Shown: positions 27,039-37,815, counted from the first letter of the stretch. The stretch is DNA of 64,000 bases from VBDM01 sp035499735 (GCA_035499735.1 DATJYC010000078.1:62001-126000); one strand, 5' to 3'. Notes: generated by a model not told the origin, from the letters alone. Numbers and translations are program-made.

Positions 27039-28021
27039 GGTTGCCCCAGCATGCGCTGATACTGCAGCAGCAAGTCTTCGACGAACAGCTTCGGGTTGAG
27101 CGGATGCCGGGCGAGCGAGCGCGCCTGGGCCAGCCGCCGGAGATAGGACGTAATCGCCGTAGCCGGGCATCGCAAGGCGATCTCGGTGATCCGCTTTTCC
27201 TGGTTTAGGTGGTACCGCACCCGGCCGGTCGCGCGGGCGAGCAGCAAGTCGAAGCTCCAGCGCTGCAGCCATCCGACGAGATCCCACAAGGGCACGCCTT
27301 GGACGGTCTCGGCGAGCGCAACGGGGTCGAAGCCGGGCCGCCCGATTCCCTCGATGAACGCGAGCCGGTCGGCATCGGTGCCGGCCGCCTTGAGCGCGGC
27401 AAGCGGTGCGCCTCCCGAGGCAGCGAGCGCCGATTCGGGATGCGCGACGCCCCCTTCCTTCAGCCAGGCGACCACCTGCTGCGCGTCGGGCATGGGTAGC
27501 GTGAACTTGCGGCAACGGCTTCGCACGGTCGGCAGGAGCCGATCAGGCTGCGTCGATACGAGCAGGAACACCGTCGCCGGGGCCGGTTCCTCCAGGCTCT
27601 TGAGCAGGGCGTTCTGCGTATTCGCGTTCATGGCCTCGGCCGGGTAGATCAGGATCACCCGCAGGCCTCCCCGATGCGTGCCTACCGAGAGGAAATCCGC
27701 CAGGTCGCGCACCTGCTCGATGCGGATCTGGTCGCTGCGTTTCTTCCCAGGCTCTGCGCCCTCTTCCGGTTCCCCCGCTAGGCTCTCGGGGACGACGAGC
27801 CGGAAATCGGGATGATTCCCCAGAGCGAACCAGGTGCAGGCTTGGCACTCCCCGCAGGGCCCCGCTTCCGATTTCGGCTTCTCGCACAGCAACGACTGGG
27901 CGGCTGTCCGAGCGAATTCGAATTCCCCCCAGCCCTCCCCGCCCTGCAGCAGGACCGCGTGAGGAAGCCGCTCGCGCAGCTTGCTCCAGGCGGTCCACGC
28001 AGATTTTTGCCATATAAACAT
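27035..28021 (-). CDS. holB: DNA polymerase III delta-prime subunit
   Basis: A 328-residue clamp-loader subunit of the AAA+ fold. The zinc-binding cysteines are Cys46, Cys56, Cys59 and Cys62. The P-loop position reads GGEGWGE, lacking the lysine, as expected for delta-prime, which does not bind ATP. The conserved NALLKSLEEP and the SRC motif (RSRCRKF) are present. It lies 6 bases after tmk and overlaps tatD by four bases, in the usual mltG-tmk-holB-tatD order. The ATG at 28021 is the only sensible start. Confidence 0.95.
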   Translation of the reverse strand: MFIWQKSAWTAWSKLRERLPHAVLLQGGEGWGEFEFARTAAQSLLCEKPKSEAGPCGECQACTWFALGNHPDFRLVVPESLAGEPEEGAEPGKKRSDQIRIEQVRDLADFLSVGTHRGGLRVILIYPAEAMNANTQNALLKSLEEPAPATVFLLVSTQPDRLLPTVRSRCRKFTLPMPDAQQVVAWLKEGGVAHPESALAASGGAPLAALKAAGTDADRLAFIEGIGRPGFDPVALAETVQGVPLWDLVGWLQRWSFDLLLARATGRVRYHLNQEKRITEIALRCPATAITSYLRRLAQARSLARHPLNPKLFVEDLLLQYQRMLGQP

Positions 28022-28027
28022 ATAGGT

Positions 28028-28636
28028 TCAACAAATACTTGAAACTATTTCTTCAACAGTTTTCTTAACTTCTGACAGGGGCAGTTTCGAGTCGATGATA
28101 CGCATCCGACCAGGCTCCGCCGCGGCGCGCTCCAAGTACCCGGCGCGCACCCGTTCGAAATAGCTCCGGCTCTCCGACTCGAAGCGATCCACCCGGTCCC
28201 TGGGCAGCCGCGCAAGCGCAACGTCGACAGGCGCGTCGAAAAGCAGCGTGAGGTCAGGACTGAGGCTCCCCTGGGCCCACCGCTCCAATACGGCGATCCG
28301 GTCCTTGGCCAAGCCTCCGCCCGAGCCCTGGTAGGCGTAGGTGGCGTCGGTAAAACGGTCGGAAACCACCCAGCGGCCCTCGGCGAGCGCCGGCGCAATC
28401 ACCCGGACGATGTGTTCGCGGCGCGCCGCGAACATGAGCAGCGTCTCGGTCTCGATATCCATGGCCTGCGAGAGGAGCACCGCGCGAAGCTTCTCGCCCA
28501 GCGGAGTGCCGCCCGGCTCGCGCGTCACCACGACGAATCTCCCTTTCGCTCTTAGGAAATCGGCGATTCTCTGGACGTGGGTGCTCTTGCCGGCCCCGTC
28601 GATTCCCTCCAGGGTGATGAACTTGCCGGCGCTCAT
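28028..28636 (-). CDS. tmk: Thymidylate kinase
   Basis: Phosphorylates dTMP to dTDP with ATP; 202 residues, the usual length. The P-loop is GIDGAGKST at 11-19, followed by the REPGGTPLGE motif with its catalytic arginine and DRFTDATYAYQGSGGG. The ATG at 28636 overlaps the mltG stop by four bases. The end of the gene and the gap to holB are noticeably AT-rich compared with the surroundings. Confidence 0.96.
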   Translation of the reverse strand: MSAGKFITLEGIDGAGKSTHVQRIADFLRAKGRFVVVTREPGGTPLGEKLRAVLLSQAMDIETETLLMFAARREHIVRVIAPALAEGRWVVSDRFTDATYAYQGSGGGLAKDRIAVLERWAQGSLSPDLTLLFDAPVDVALARLPRDRVDRFESESRSYFERVRAGYLERAAAEPGRMRIIDSKLPLSEVKKTVEEIVSSIC

Positions 28637-29649
28637 TGCTTGGCGCGTCGGCGCGCGCCCGGTATCTGGTACCTCGCGACCGCGCGGTTGTGCTCGATGA
28701 GCGTTTTGGAGAACTCGCTGGTCCCGTCGCCGCGCGAAACAAAGTAGAGGGCGTCGCTCTTGGCCGGGTGCATAACGGCGTCGATGGACGCCAGCCCGGG
28801 CATGGCAATTGGGTGCGGCGGCAGCCCGACGCGCGTGTACGTGTTGAAGGGTGTGTCCCGCACGAGGTCCCGCTTGCGCAGGTTGCCGTCGAACTCCCCC
28901 CCCATTCCGTAGATGACGCTCGGATCGGTCTGGAGCTTCATTTTGAGGCGCAGGCGGTTCGTGAACACCGCCGCCACCATGGAACGGTCGCTCTGGCGGC
29001 CCGTTTCCTTTTCCACAATCGAAGCGAGGATAAGCGCCTCGTAGGGGTCCACAACCGGCAAACCGGCGTCGCGCTTGGCCCATGCGGCGTCGAGCTGGGC
29101 CTTCATCGCGCGGCGCGCGCGCGCCAGCACGGCCAGGTCGCTCGACCCCTTGGCGAAAACATACGTATCGGGAAAGAACAATCCCTCCGGAATCGTGCCG
29201 GGCTCTCCCAGCCTCTCCATGATTTCCGTCTCACCCAGCTCTGCCGTGTCGTGCCTCAGGTCCTGGTGCGCCTGCATCAGCTCACGCATTTGCCGGAAGG
29301 TCCACCCTTCGGGGAACACGATCTCGGCCTGAGCGTATTCCCCGCGCACGATCTTGCGCATGAGAAGCAGCGGCGTGATTCCTTCGTGGACCTCATAGCT
29401 CCCCGCCTTGACCTGTCCGCTCGCGCCGTTGATGCGCGCGAGCAGCATGAACTGCCACCCCGTCAGCGGCAGGCCGGCGTCGATGAGCTGGCGCGTCGCG
29501 CTCCGCAGCGAGCTGCCCGGCCGAATGGAAAAGTCCACAGTCGCCGAGGGGAGATCGATCGGCGAAAGGGCCATCCAGAAAAGCCAGCCGCCGAACCCGA
29601 GCACGGAGGCGCCGAAGGCGAGAAGAAGGATTTTCGGCAGGGAGCGCAT
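28633..29649 (-). CDS. mltG: Endolytic murein transglycosylase MltG
   Basis: A 338-residue inner-membrane lytic transglycosylase that cuts nascent glycan strands and helps set their length. One transmembrane helix covers about residues 5-28. A LysM-like region follows, then the YceG catalytic domain with the glutamate-bearing motif IVEKET at 211-216 and the segment GLPPHPIAMPGLASIDA. I start it at the ATG of MRSLPK; a longer frame to 29721 would run into the divergent ygfZ. It leads the mltG-tmk-holB-tatD operon. Confidence 0.94.
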   Translation of the reverse strand: MRSLPKILLLAFGASVLGFGGWLFWMALSPIDLPSATVDFSIRPGSSLRSATRQLIDAGLPLTGWQFMLLARINGASGQVKAGSYEVHEGITPLLLMRKIVRGEYAQAEIVFPEGWTFRQMRELMQAHQDLRHDTAELGETEIMERLGEPGTIPEGLFFPDTYVFAKGSSDLAVLARARRAMKAQLDAAWAKRDAGLPVVDPYEALILASIVEKETGRQSDRSMVAAVFTNRLRLKMKLQTDPSVIYGMGGEFDGNLRKRDLVRDTPFNTYTRVGLPPHPIAMPGLASIDAVMHPAKSDALYFVSRGDGTSEFSKTLIEHNRAVARYQIPGARRRAKQ

Positions 29650-29672
29650 CGAGGTTCGCTTGACCAGGCTCG

Positions 29673-29678
29673 TATAAT
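29673..29678 (+). promoter_or_regulatory. Possible -10 element for ygfZ
   Basis: A consensus TATAAT at 29673-29678 lies 23 bases before the ygfZ ATG, in the 52-base gap between the divergent mltG and ygfZ starts. No good -35 is seen at the right spacing. Confidence 0.4.
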
Positions 29679-29701
29679 AAACGCTTACCGGAACACGATA
29701 G

Positions 29702-30562
29702 ATGACCTCGCAGAATTTCATCGCGATTCTGAGTCACCTCGGAATCCTGCGCTTCACCGGGCCGGATGCAGAGGCCTTCCTGCAGGGACAGCTCAGCTGC
29801 GATGTCGGCCAAATCGGACCGGGCTCGACCGGCGACGGCGCCTACTGCAGCCCCAAGGGCAGGATGCTCGCGAATTTTCTGCTGTGGCGCCGGCAGGACG
29901 GTTTCGCGATGATCCTGTCGCGCGACCTCGCCGCTTCCGTGCACAAGCACATCTCGAAATTCGTGCTGCGGTCCAAGGTCAAGGTCACCGACGAGAGCGA
30001 GTCGATCGTGCTTGTCGGCGCAGCGGGTGCAGAGGCCGAGCGCACGTTCGCCGGCGCTTCCGCAAGGCTGAAGGACGGACGGCTCCTCTACGCGCTGCCG
30101 GCAGCTGAAGCGCCCGACGCACTGCGCGGGATACGGCTCGCCGATGCGTCGCTGTGGCGCTTGCTGGACATCCACCGGGGTCTGCCGCTCGTCACCGCCG
30201 CCACGCAGGACCAGCTCGTTCCGCAGATGGCAAACCTCGAGCTTCTCGGCGGGGTGAGCTTCGAGAAGGGCTGCTACACGGGGCAGGAAATTGTCGCTCG
30301 CGCGCAGCACCTGGGAAAGGTGAAGCGCCGCATGTTCCTCGCGAACGTGCCCGCGCCGGCGCGCGCGGGAGATCCCCTCTTCAGCGACGATCTCGACGGG
30401 CAATCCAGCGGAACCGTCCTCAACGCCGAGGCCTCGCCGGAAGGCGGCTACGATATTCTCGCCGTCGTTCAGTCGGCGAGCCGCGAGCGCGCGACCTTCC
30501 ACCTCGGCTCGGTCGGCGGCCCGGCGCTGCGTTTCCTTCCCCTGCCCTACGCGGTCGCGTGA
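29702..30562 (+). CDS. ygfZ: YgfZ/GcvT-like folate-binding Fe-S cluster repair protein
   Basis: A 286-residue relative of the glycine cleavage T protein that binds tetrahydrofolate and helps maintain certain Fe-S enzymes. The diagnostic KGCYTGQE motif is at 189-196, with the essential cysteine at 191. The N-terminal segment FTGPDAEAFLQGQLSCDV is also typical. Its TGA overlaps the GTG of the next gene. It diverges from mltG, a common betaproteobacterial arrangement. Confidence 0.93.
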   Translation: MTSQNFIAILSHLGILRFTGPDAEAFLQGQLSCDVGQIGPGSTGDGAYCSPKGRMLANFLLWRRQDGFAMILSRDLAASVHKHISKFVLRSKVKVTDESESIVLVGAAGAEAERTFAGASARLKDGRLLYALPAAEAPDALRGIRLADASLWRLLDIHRGLPLVTAATQDQLVPQMANLELLGGVSFEKGCYTGQEIVARAQHLGKVKRRMFLANVPAPARAGDPLFSDDLDGQSSGTVLNAEASPEGGYDILAVVQSASRERATFHLGSVGGPALRFLPLPYAVA

Positions 30563-30843
30563 CCACGAGCTATTACATCTACTACCGCGTCCCGGCGGGA
30601 AACGCGGAGCGCGCAAGGTCCGCGGTGGGAGCGCTGCAGCGCGAGCTGTCCGCGGCGACGGGAATCGTGGGCCGGCTGCTGCGCCGTCGCGACGACGACA
30701 CCACCTGGATGGAAATCTACGAGGGCGTGCCGGACGGGCCGGCCTTCGAAGTGAAGCTGGTCGAGCTCGTGGCGCGCCACGGGCTTCCTGCCCTGCTCGC
30801 CCCCGGGTCCTCGCGCAAGCAGGAAGTCTTCCGCACGTTCTGA
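30559..30843 (+). CDS. DUF4936 family protein
   Basis: A 94-residue soluble protein starting at a GTG that overlaps the ygfZ stop. The pattern SYYIYYRVP at the start, LLRRRDDDTTWMEIYEGV in the middle and the HGLPALL end resemble DUF4936, a small betaproteobacterial family of unknown function with a dimeric alpha/beta-barrel-like pattern. It is followed after 4 bases by the NRDE gene, so ygfZ, this gene and the NRDE gene form one unit. Confidence 0.75.
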   Translation: MTTSYYIYYRVPAGNAERARSAVGALQRELSAATGIVGRLLRRRDDDTTWMEIYEGVPDGPAFEVKLVELVARHGLPALLAPGSSRKQEVFRTF

Positions 30844-30847
30844 CGCT

Positions 30848-31678
30848 ATGTGTCTCATCGCCCTGGCCTGGCGCGCGCACCCGGCCTCCCGCCTGATCGT
30901 CGCCGCCAACCGCGACGAATACTTCGCCCGCCCCTCGGCTCCCGCCGGCTTCTGGGACGATCACCGCGGCGTGCTCGCCGGGCGCGACCTCGAGGCTGGA
31001 GGCACGTGGCTCGGCATCACGCTGGAGGGGCGATTCGCCGCGCTCACGAACTACCGCAATCCGGCGGACCAGAGAAGCGGCGCGCCCTCGCGCGGCGCCC
31101 TGGTGTCCGGTTTTCTCACCGGAAAGGCGGGCCCCGCTTACTACGCCAAGCAGGTCGAGCTGGAAGCGGCCGCCTACAACGGCTTTAGCCTGTTGGTCGG
31201 CGACGGCGATTCGCTGTGGTTCATCTCCAACCGCGGCGGCCGGGCGTCGCGCGTCAGGCCGGGCGTCCACGGCTTGTCGAACCATCTGCTGGACACGCCG
31301 TGGCCCAAGGTCGAGCGCGCGAAGAGCGAGCTGGCCGCGCAGCTGAAGGCCCCCTTCGATGCCGGCGCCGCGTTCGGGTTCCTCGACGATACCCAGCGGG
31401 CGCCGAGCGCGGATCTTCCCAGCACGGGCGTGAGCCTGGAGCTGGAAGAACGGCTCTCGGCGATCCGCATCCTCGCCTCGGGCGGATACGGCACGCGGTG
31501 CTCGACGGTGCTGTGCTTCTCGAACGACGGGCGTATCGAGTTCCACGAGCGCAGCTACCGCGAAGACGGCGCCATGGGCGGCTCCGTCAGCTACCGCCTG
31601 ATCCTTTCCGGGAAAGGTCGAGGGTCATCTCGACGTGCGGAATCCCGGCCTCGAGAAACTGCCCGCCCCGTTCGGTGA
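30848..31678 (+). CDS. NRDE (TANGO2-like) family protein
   Basis: A 276-residue protein of the NRDE/TANGO2 family, named for the Asn-Arg-Asp-Glu motif seen here at residues 21-24 after MCLIALAWRAHP. The invariant Cys2 could be an N-terminal nucleophile, as in related Ntn hydrolases. Family members have been linked to haem or lipid handling, but the bacterial role is unsettled. The last 92 bases overlap the acetyltransferase gene on the opposite strand; the C-terminal 30 residues are basic and may not be ancestral. Confidence 0.85.
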   Translation: MCLIALAWRAHPASRLIVAANRDEYFARPSAPAGFWDDHRGVLAGRDLEAGGTWLGITLEGRFAALTNYRNPADQRSGAPSRGALVSGFLTGKAGPAYYAKQVELEAAAYNGFSLLVGDGDSLWFISNRGGRASRVRPGVHGLSNHLLDTPWPKVERAKSELAAQLKAPFDAGAAFGFLDDTQRAPSADLPSTGVSLELEERLSAIRILASGGYGTRCSTVLCFSNDGRIEFHERSYREDGAMGGSVSYRLILSGKGRGSSRRAESRPRETARPVR

Positions 31679-32039
31679 AACCGAAGCGCCGGTAGAACCC
31701 GGCGGCGTGAATCTGGGCATGGAGCACGGAGCGCTCGATCCTGCGGCTGCGCGCGCGGTCGAGGACAGCGGCGAGCAGGGCGCCGCCCACCCCCTTCTGC
31801 CGCCATTCCTTCAGCACCGCCATGCGGCCGATCCTTCCGTCGGGGAGGAGCCGCGCCGTGCCGATTGGGATTCCCTCCCGGTCGAATGCGAGCGCGTGGT
31901 CGCTCAGCTCGTCCCATTGGTCCCACTCGAGCTCGAGAGGCACCTTCTGCTCCTCGACGAAGACCTTCTCGCGCACCGGTCGCGCGAGCGGCAGCGCCTC
32001 GCGCCAGGCCATGATGCGGACGGTGAACCTCGAAGGCAT
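31587..32039 (-). CDS. GNAT family N-acetyltransferase
   Basis: A 150-residue single-domain acetyltransferase that moves an acetyl group from acetyl-CoA to an unknown amine. The acetyl-CoA loop is RQKGVGGALL near 79-88, preceded by RMAVLKEW, and the C-terminal GFYRRFGF strand is typical. It overlaps the NRDE gene tail to tail and diverges from the aldolase/dehydrogenase gene with only 21 bases between starts. The ElaA-like start VFVEEQKVPLELEWD suggests that subgroup. Confidence 0.87.
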   Translation of the reverse strand: MPSRFTVRIMAWREALPLARPVREKVFVEEQKVPLELEWDQWDELSDHALAFDREGIPIGTARLLPDGRIGRMAVLKEWRQKGVGGALLAAVLDRARSRRIERSVLHAQIHAAGFYRRFGFTERGGQFLEAGIPHVEMTLDLSRKGSGGS

Positions 32040-32047
32040 GAGCCCCT

Positions 32048-32053
32048 TATAAT
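32048..32053 (+). promoter_or_regulatory. -10 element placed for a leaderless transcript
   Basis: A perfect TATAAT at 32048-32053 ends seven bases before the ATG at 32061, so the first transcribed base would be at or next to the start codon. No clear -35 is present (TGAAC near 32025-32029 is weak). No ribosome-binding sequence lies in between. Confidence 0.55.
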
Positions 32054-32060
32054 CCTACGG

Positions 32061-34014
32061 ATGCAGAGCCTGTGGAAGGACGACGAAGCCAGTCAGTTTC
32101 AGGGCGACCTGGGTTTGCGCGTCTACACCTCGCGCCTGCTCGGGCGCGACAAGTCGCTGGTGCTTCACGGCGGCGGCAACACCTCGGTAAAGATCAAGGA
32201 GAAGAACCTCTTCGGCGAAGTAGAAACCGTCCTCTACGTGAAGGGGAGCGGCTGGGACCTGGAGACGATCGAGCCCCAGGGTTTCTCGCCGGTGCGCCTA
32301 GCGCACGTGCTGCGCCTCGCGCAGCTGCCGGCGCTCTCCGACCCCGAGATGGTCAACCAGCTCGTGACCCACATGCTGAGGGCATCGGCGCCGGCGCCCT
32401 CGATCGAGACCATCCTGCACGGGCTCATGCCCCAGAAATTCGTCGACCACACGCACGCCGACGCCGTCCTCTCGGTGACCAACACCAAGGACGGCGAGAA
32501 GCGCATCCGCGAGATATACAGCGAGCGCTGTGTCGTGATCCCCTACCTCATGCCCGGGTTCGACCTCGCGCAGTTCTGCACGAGAGAGTTCAAGCGGCAG
32601 GGAACGCCGGGGACAGTGGGCATGGTCCTGCTCAACCACGGCATCTTCTCCTTCGGCGAAACCGCGCGGGAGTCCTACGAGCGGATGATCGAACTGGTGA
32701 CGCTGGCGGAAAGGTATCTCGACTCGAAAAAAGCGTGGTCCGTAGCGCCCCGCCGCGCTGAAGTCGGAACCGTCGACGCCAATGCCCAGGCGAGCCTGCG
32801 GCGCAAGCTCTCGGACAAGGCCGGGTCGCCGCTGATCCTCAGGACCGTGACGACCGAACGCACGCTCGGCTTCGCCCAGGATCCCAGGGCGGCGACGATC
32901 ACGCAGAGAGGTCCGGCTACGCCCGACCACGTGATTCGAACCAAGCGCACCCCGATGCTCGGAACGGACGTCGAGAGGTACGTCGCCGAATACAGGCGCT
33001 ACTTCGACGAGCACGGGCCGAAGGCGAAGGAGCCGAAGACCATGCTCGACCCGGCCCCCCGCATCGTGCTCGACCCGGGGTTCGGGCTGGCCGCCGCGGG
33101 CCGCACGGCGAAGGACACGGCGATCGTCGACGAGATCTACGACCATACCATCGACGTGATTCTGCGCGCCGAGGCGCTCGGCGGCTTCGAGGCCCTCCCC
33201 GCTCGCGACCTCTTCGACGTCGAATACTGGGACCTCGAGCAGGCGAAGCTGAAGAAAGGCGGCAAGCCCCCGGCGTTCTCCGGCGAGGTGGCGCTCGTCA
33301 CCGGCGCCGCCTCCGGAATCGGCAGGGCCGCCGCGGAGGCTTTCCTCGCCCGCGGGGCCGCCGTGGTCGGTCTCGACCTCGACGCCAGGATCGAGACGCA
33401 GCACGCACGGCCGGACTTTCTCGGCGTGCGCTGCGACCTGACCGACGAGGCCGCGCTGCGGCGCGCTCTCGAGCGCGCCGTGCTCGCCTTTGGCGGCATC
33501 GACATGCTGGTGCTGAACGCCGGCATCTTCCCCGCGAGCCGCAGGATCGCCGATCAGCCCATCGACGAATGGCGCAGGGCGATGACGGTCAATCTGGACG
33601 CGAACCTCGTGCTCCTGCGCGCCTGCCACCCGCTGCTCAAGCTCGCCCCACGCGGCGGGCGCGTGGTCGTCATCGGCTCGAAGAACGTGCCCGCTCCGGG
33701 CCCGGGCGCTTCCGCGTACTCCGCGTCCAAGGCCGCGCTCAACCAGCTTGCGCGCATCGCCGCGCTCGAGTGGGGCGCCGACGGCATACGCATCAATACC
33801 CTGCATCCGAACGCCGTGTTCGACACCGGGCTGTGGACCGAGGACGTGCTCGCGCAGCGCGCCAGACAGTACGGCATGACGGTGGAGGCGTACAAGACGA
33901 ACAACGTGCTGCGCACGGAAGTCCGAAGCCGGGACGTCGCCGAGCTCGCGGCCGAGATGTGCGGGCCGCTCTTCGCCAAGACGACCGGCGCCCAGGTGCC
34001 GGTCGACGGCGGGA

Positions 34015-34031
<17 letters not shown>
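32061..34031 (+). CDS. Bifunctional class II sugar-phosphate aldolase / short-chain dehydrogenase
   Basis: A 656-residue fusion. Residues 1-400 are a class II aldolase/adducin-type domain: GGGNTSVK at 37-44 binds the phosphate, and zinc ligands His130 and His132 (DHTHAD) plus His193 (NHGIFSFG) are visible. Residues 405-656 are a short-chain dehydrogenase with TGAASGIG at 414-421, NAG at 486-488, Ser540, Tyr553 and Lys557. The same architecture is known in rhamnulose-1-phosphate aldolase/lactaldehyde dehydrogenase, but no rhamnose genes are near. It overlaps mtnA by 17 bases, so it probably cleaves 5-methylthioribulose-1-phosphate or 5-deoxyribulose-1-phosphate to DHAP plus an aldehyde, which the second domain reduces or oxidises. 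That role is inference. Confidence 0.88.
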
Positions 34032-35066
<1,035 letters not shown>

Positions 35067-35070
<4 letters not shown>

Positions 35071-36533
35071 CGGCGAGGACCTTACGGGCGCTCCTCCCCG
35101 GGCTCTTGATCCTGCTGTCCGGCTGCGCGGGTCAGTATTTCCGCGACGCCGGAGCGCCGCCCTCCGAGCCACGTTACACCCTTGCCACGCTTCCCCAGCC
35201 CGAGTACTGGACCGGGGTGGTCTTCAATGGCGCGAAGATCGGGTTCTCGCACACGCGCGTGTCCCCCGTCGGCCAGGGCCTGTACGAGCTGCACGGAGAG
35301 GCCTTCCTCAGGTTCCGCTTTCTCGGGTACGAGAAGCGCGTGCAGGTGCGCTCGGTCGATACCGTCGACGCGGGCGCTCGGCTGGTGCGCTTTGCCTACC
35401 ACTATCTGCTCGACGACACAGAGCAGGACGTGAGCGGCGAACTGCGCGAGGGCAAGCTCCGCTACAGCGTGGCGACTGGAGGCCGGCCTCCGGAGCAGAA
35501 GGAAGAAGCTCCCGCCGAGAGCGTCTATCCGTCCGGCGCGCTCGGCCTGCTTCCCGTGCTCGAGGGGCTGAGCGTGGGGAAGGCCTTCCAGTGGCTGGTC
35601 TTCAACGGCGAGACGGGAACCCTCGATCGCGCCGAGCAGCGCATCCTCGCATACGAGACGAGCGACCTGTTCGAAGGCCGCGCGTTCAAGGTCCAGACCG
35701 ACATGCTCGGGCTCCACAGCACGACCTGGATAGACGAGCGTGGGCTGCCGGTCTTCGAGCTCGGGCTGAACGGCGTCATGATCTCGGCGCTCGAGGAGGA
35801 GCGCGCCGCAAAAAGCTACCTGACCACGGCGGCGCTCAACAAGGACGACGTTTTCGTGAGCTGGAGCCTGGTGAGATCGCCGCTCCCCCTCGCCGACCCG
35901 CGCGAAGCGCGCTACCTGAGCTTCGCGCTGCTCGATCCCGGCGAGAACCGCTCGCCCTTGTCCGACGGCCGCCAGCGCTGCGCGCCGTCAGGTCGCGACG
36001 TCGTATGCGAGGTCGATGCAACGCGCTCCGCCGTGGACGACGGAAAGGCGGAGGCCGCCCTGCTGCCTTCGGGCGCGGTGCAAAGCCGCGATCCAATGAT
36101 CCGCAAGCTTGCGCTCTCGATCGCTCCGCCGGAGGCCGCTCCGGCCGACAAGATCCATGCGGTCCTCGTCTGGATCGACGGCAATATCCGGAAGGAAGCC
36201 GTGGACACCTTCTCCGCGCTCGACGTCCTCGACGCGAAGCGCGCCGAATGCCAGGGCCACGCCTACCTCTACGCAGCCCTGATGCGAGCGCTGGGGGTGC
36301 CTACGCGCGTCGTAAACGGGCTGGTGTATGCGCCGGAATTCGGCGGATTTCTCTACCACACCTGGGCCGAGAGCCTGGCCGACGGCAGCTGGCGCGCGGT
36401 CGACCCGACCTTCAACCAGGGCCGCGCCGACGCGACGCACATCGCGCTGGTGCGCGGCGAGGCCCTGACCGAGCTCGCGCCGCTCATCGACTGGGTGGGC
36501 AATACCCGGATCCGCGTGATCGAGGCGCGCTAG
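35067..36533 (+). CDS. Transglutaminase-like domain lipoprotein
   Basis: A 488-residue exported lipoprotein: residues 1-19 are a signal peptide and Cys20 of LLSGC is the lipidated residue. The C-terminal third is a transglutaminase/cysteine-protease-like domain with a complete triad, Cys395 (AECQGHA), His431 (LYHTWAE) and Asp446 (AVDPTF). The middle region is beta-rich and unassigned. Such proteins may act as peptidases or amidases on envelope polymers. It overlaps the mtnA end by four bases, though a shared function is not evident. The start follows from the lipobox. Confidence 0.85.
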
Positions 36534-36548
36534 CGCCGGCCTAGCGCG
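36526..36548. terminator. Hairpin at the junction of two convergent genes
   Basis: CGCGCTAG (36526-36533) and CTAGCGCG (36541-36548) form a perfect 8-base stem around a 7-base loop. The stop codon of each convergent gene lies in one arm. It could end transcription on both strands, but no T-run follows on either, so an intrinsic terminator is not proven. Confidence 0.4.
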
Positions 36549-37815
36549 AGACCGCGCTGGCGCCGGCGTCGCCAATCCCGAGGTACAAGCCGCCCGCGAA
36601 GATGACCTTTGCGAGACTGGATCCGGAGGAAGCCGGGGTCCAGCTGAGGCCGTCGTCGCTGTAGACCACGCCGCCTCCCTCGCCGACCGCAAGAAAGCGG
36701 GTGCTCGTCGCTCCCCCCAAGGTGATGCTTCTCAGGTTCTGAGCGATGGGCGCCGGACTGACCGGGGTCCAGACGACCGGTACGGGCGGAACGCTGATTT
36801 GCGGGGTGGTGATGACAGTGCCGCTATCGCCGACGGCGACATAGAGCGAGCCGTTGGGCGGACTCTGCGGGCTCGGGCCGAAGGTGACGGCGCGCAGCGT
36901 GCTGGTGGTGTTCGTCGTGTGCACGAACCAGTTCTGGCCGTCCGAGCTGGCCAGAAGCGTGCCGCCGGTTCCCGTCGCGAAGAAGGTGCCGTTGACCAGC
37001 GAGACACCGGTCAGGTCATTCGTGGTGTTGGATGTGGCGGGAAACCAGTTTACGAGATCGGTGGAGAAAAAAATCTGTCCCGCGGCGCCCACGGCGATGA
37101 AGGTCTGGGTCACACCGTTCACGAAGCCCGACGCCAGGCCGGTCATGCCCGCGCCGGGAACGGCGACGTTGGAACTCCAGTTCAACCCGTCCGCGCTCGA
37201 GATGACCGAGCCATTCGCCCCCAGCGCAATGAAGGTTCCGTTGTATATGATCGAGGTCAGGTTGTCCGAGAACGGAGGCGCGGGCGGCGTCGTCGGCGCC
37301 ATCCAGGCCGACACTCCCTGCGGGTCGGTGCTGGTGTAGTCGAAATCGCCGGCATAGATCGTCCCGGCATCGCCGACGGTGACGAAGCGCGAGCCGCTGA
37401 ATACCATCGAATTCAGGTTCTGAGTGCCGAGGGGCGTGCCAGGCGACGGCGACCACGCGCCTCCGGCCAGCTGCGGCGTGGCCGTGACGGGAGCCGAGGT
37501 CGGGCCGGCCGAGCTGTCGTTGTGCGTCGCGTTCATGATGAACGCGTACTGCGTGCCATTCGCGAGTCCCGCGACGACGCGCGGGTCGAGCGCCCCCCGG
37601 ATCACGAACGAGCCGGGCGCGCCGACGCCCACCGAGTCGCCGGGCGCAAAGAAGATCCAGTAGGTCAGATCGGGAACCACGTCCCAGGAGATGACGACGA
37701 CGCCGTCTCCGGGTGTGGCCGTCACGCCGGTTGGCGCGTCGCCGGGAGCTTTGCTCTTCGCGTAACACCCCGCCAGGGCGAGCAGCACCGCGGCGAGGGA
37801 AATCAGGGATCGCAC
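36541..37815 (-). CDS. FN3-domain lipoprotein with BNR/sialidase-like repeats
   Basis: A 424-residue exported lipoprotein; the lipobox is LAGC with Cys17. A fibronectin type III domain covers about residues 27-113 (DAPTGVTATPGDGVVVISWD). The rest is a beta-propeller-like array of short repeats built on the pattern S-x-DG-x-x-W: SSADGLNWSS, SSDGQNWFVH and YSDDGLSWTP. The composition is rich in Thr, Ser, Gly and Asn with few charges, typical of surface-exposed proteins. It probably binds a ligand or matrix at the cell surface; no enzymatic residues can be named. It is transcribed towards the transglutaminase gene. Confidence 0.8.
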   Translation of the reverse strand: MRSLISLAAVLLALAGCYAKSKAPGDAPTGVTATPGDGVVVISWDVVPDLTYWIFFAPGDSVGVGAPGSFVIRGALDPRVVAGLANGTQYAFIMNATHNDSSAGPTSAPVTATPQLAGGAWSPSPGTPLGTQNLNSMVFSGSRFVTVGDAGTIYAGDFDYTSTDPQGVSAWMAPTTPPAPPFSDNLTSIIYNGTFIALGANGSVISSADGLNWSSNVAVPGAGMTGLASGFVNGVTQTFIAVGAAGQIFFSTDLVNWFPATSNTTNDLTGVSLVNGTFFATGTGGTLLASSDGQNWFVHTTNTTSTLRAVTFGPSPQSPPNGSLYVAVGDSGTVITTPQISVPPVPVVWTPVSPAPIAQNLRSITLGGATSTRFLAVGEGGGVVYSDDGLSWTPASSGSSLAKVIFAGGLYLGIGDAGASAVSR

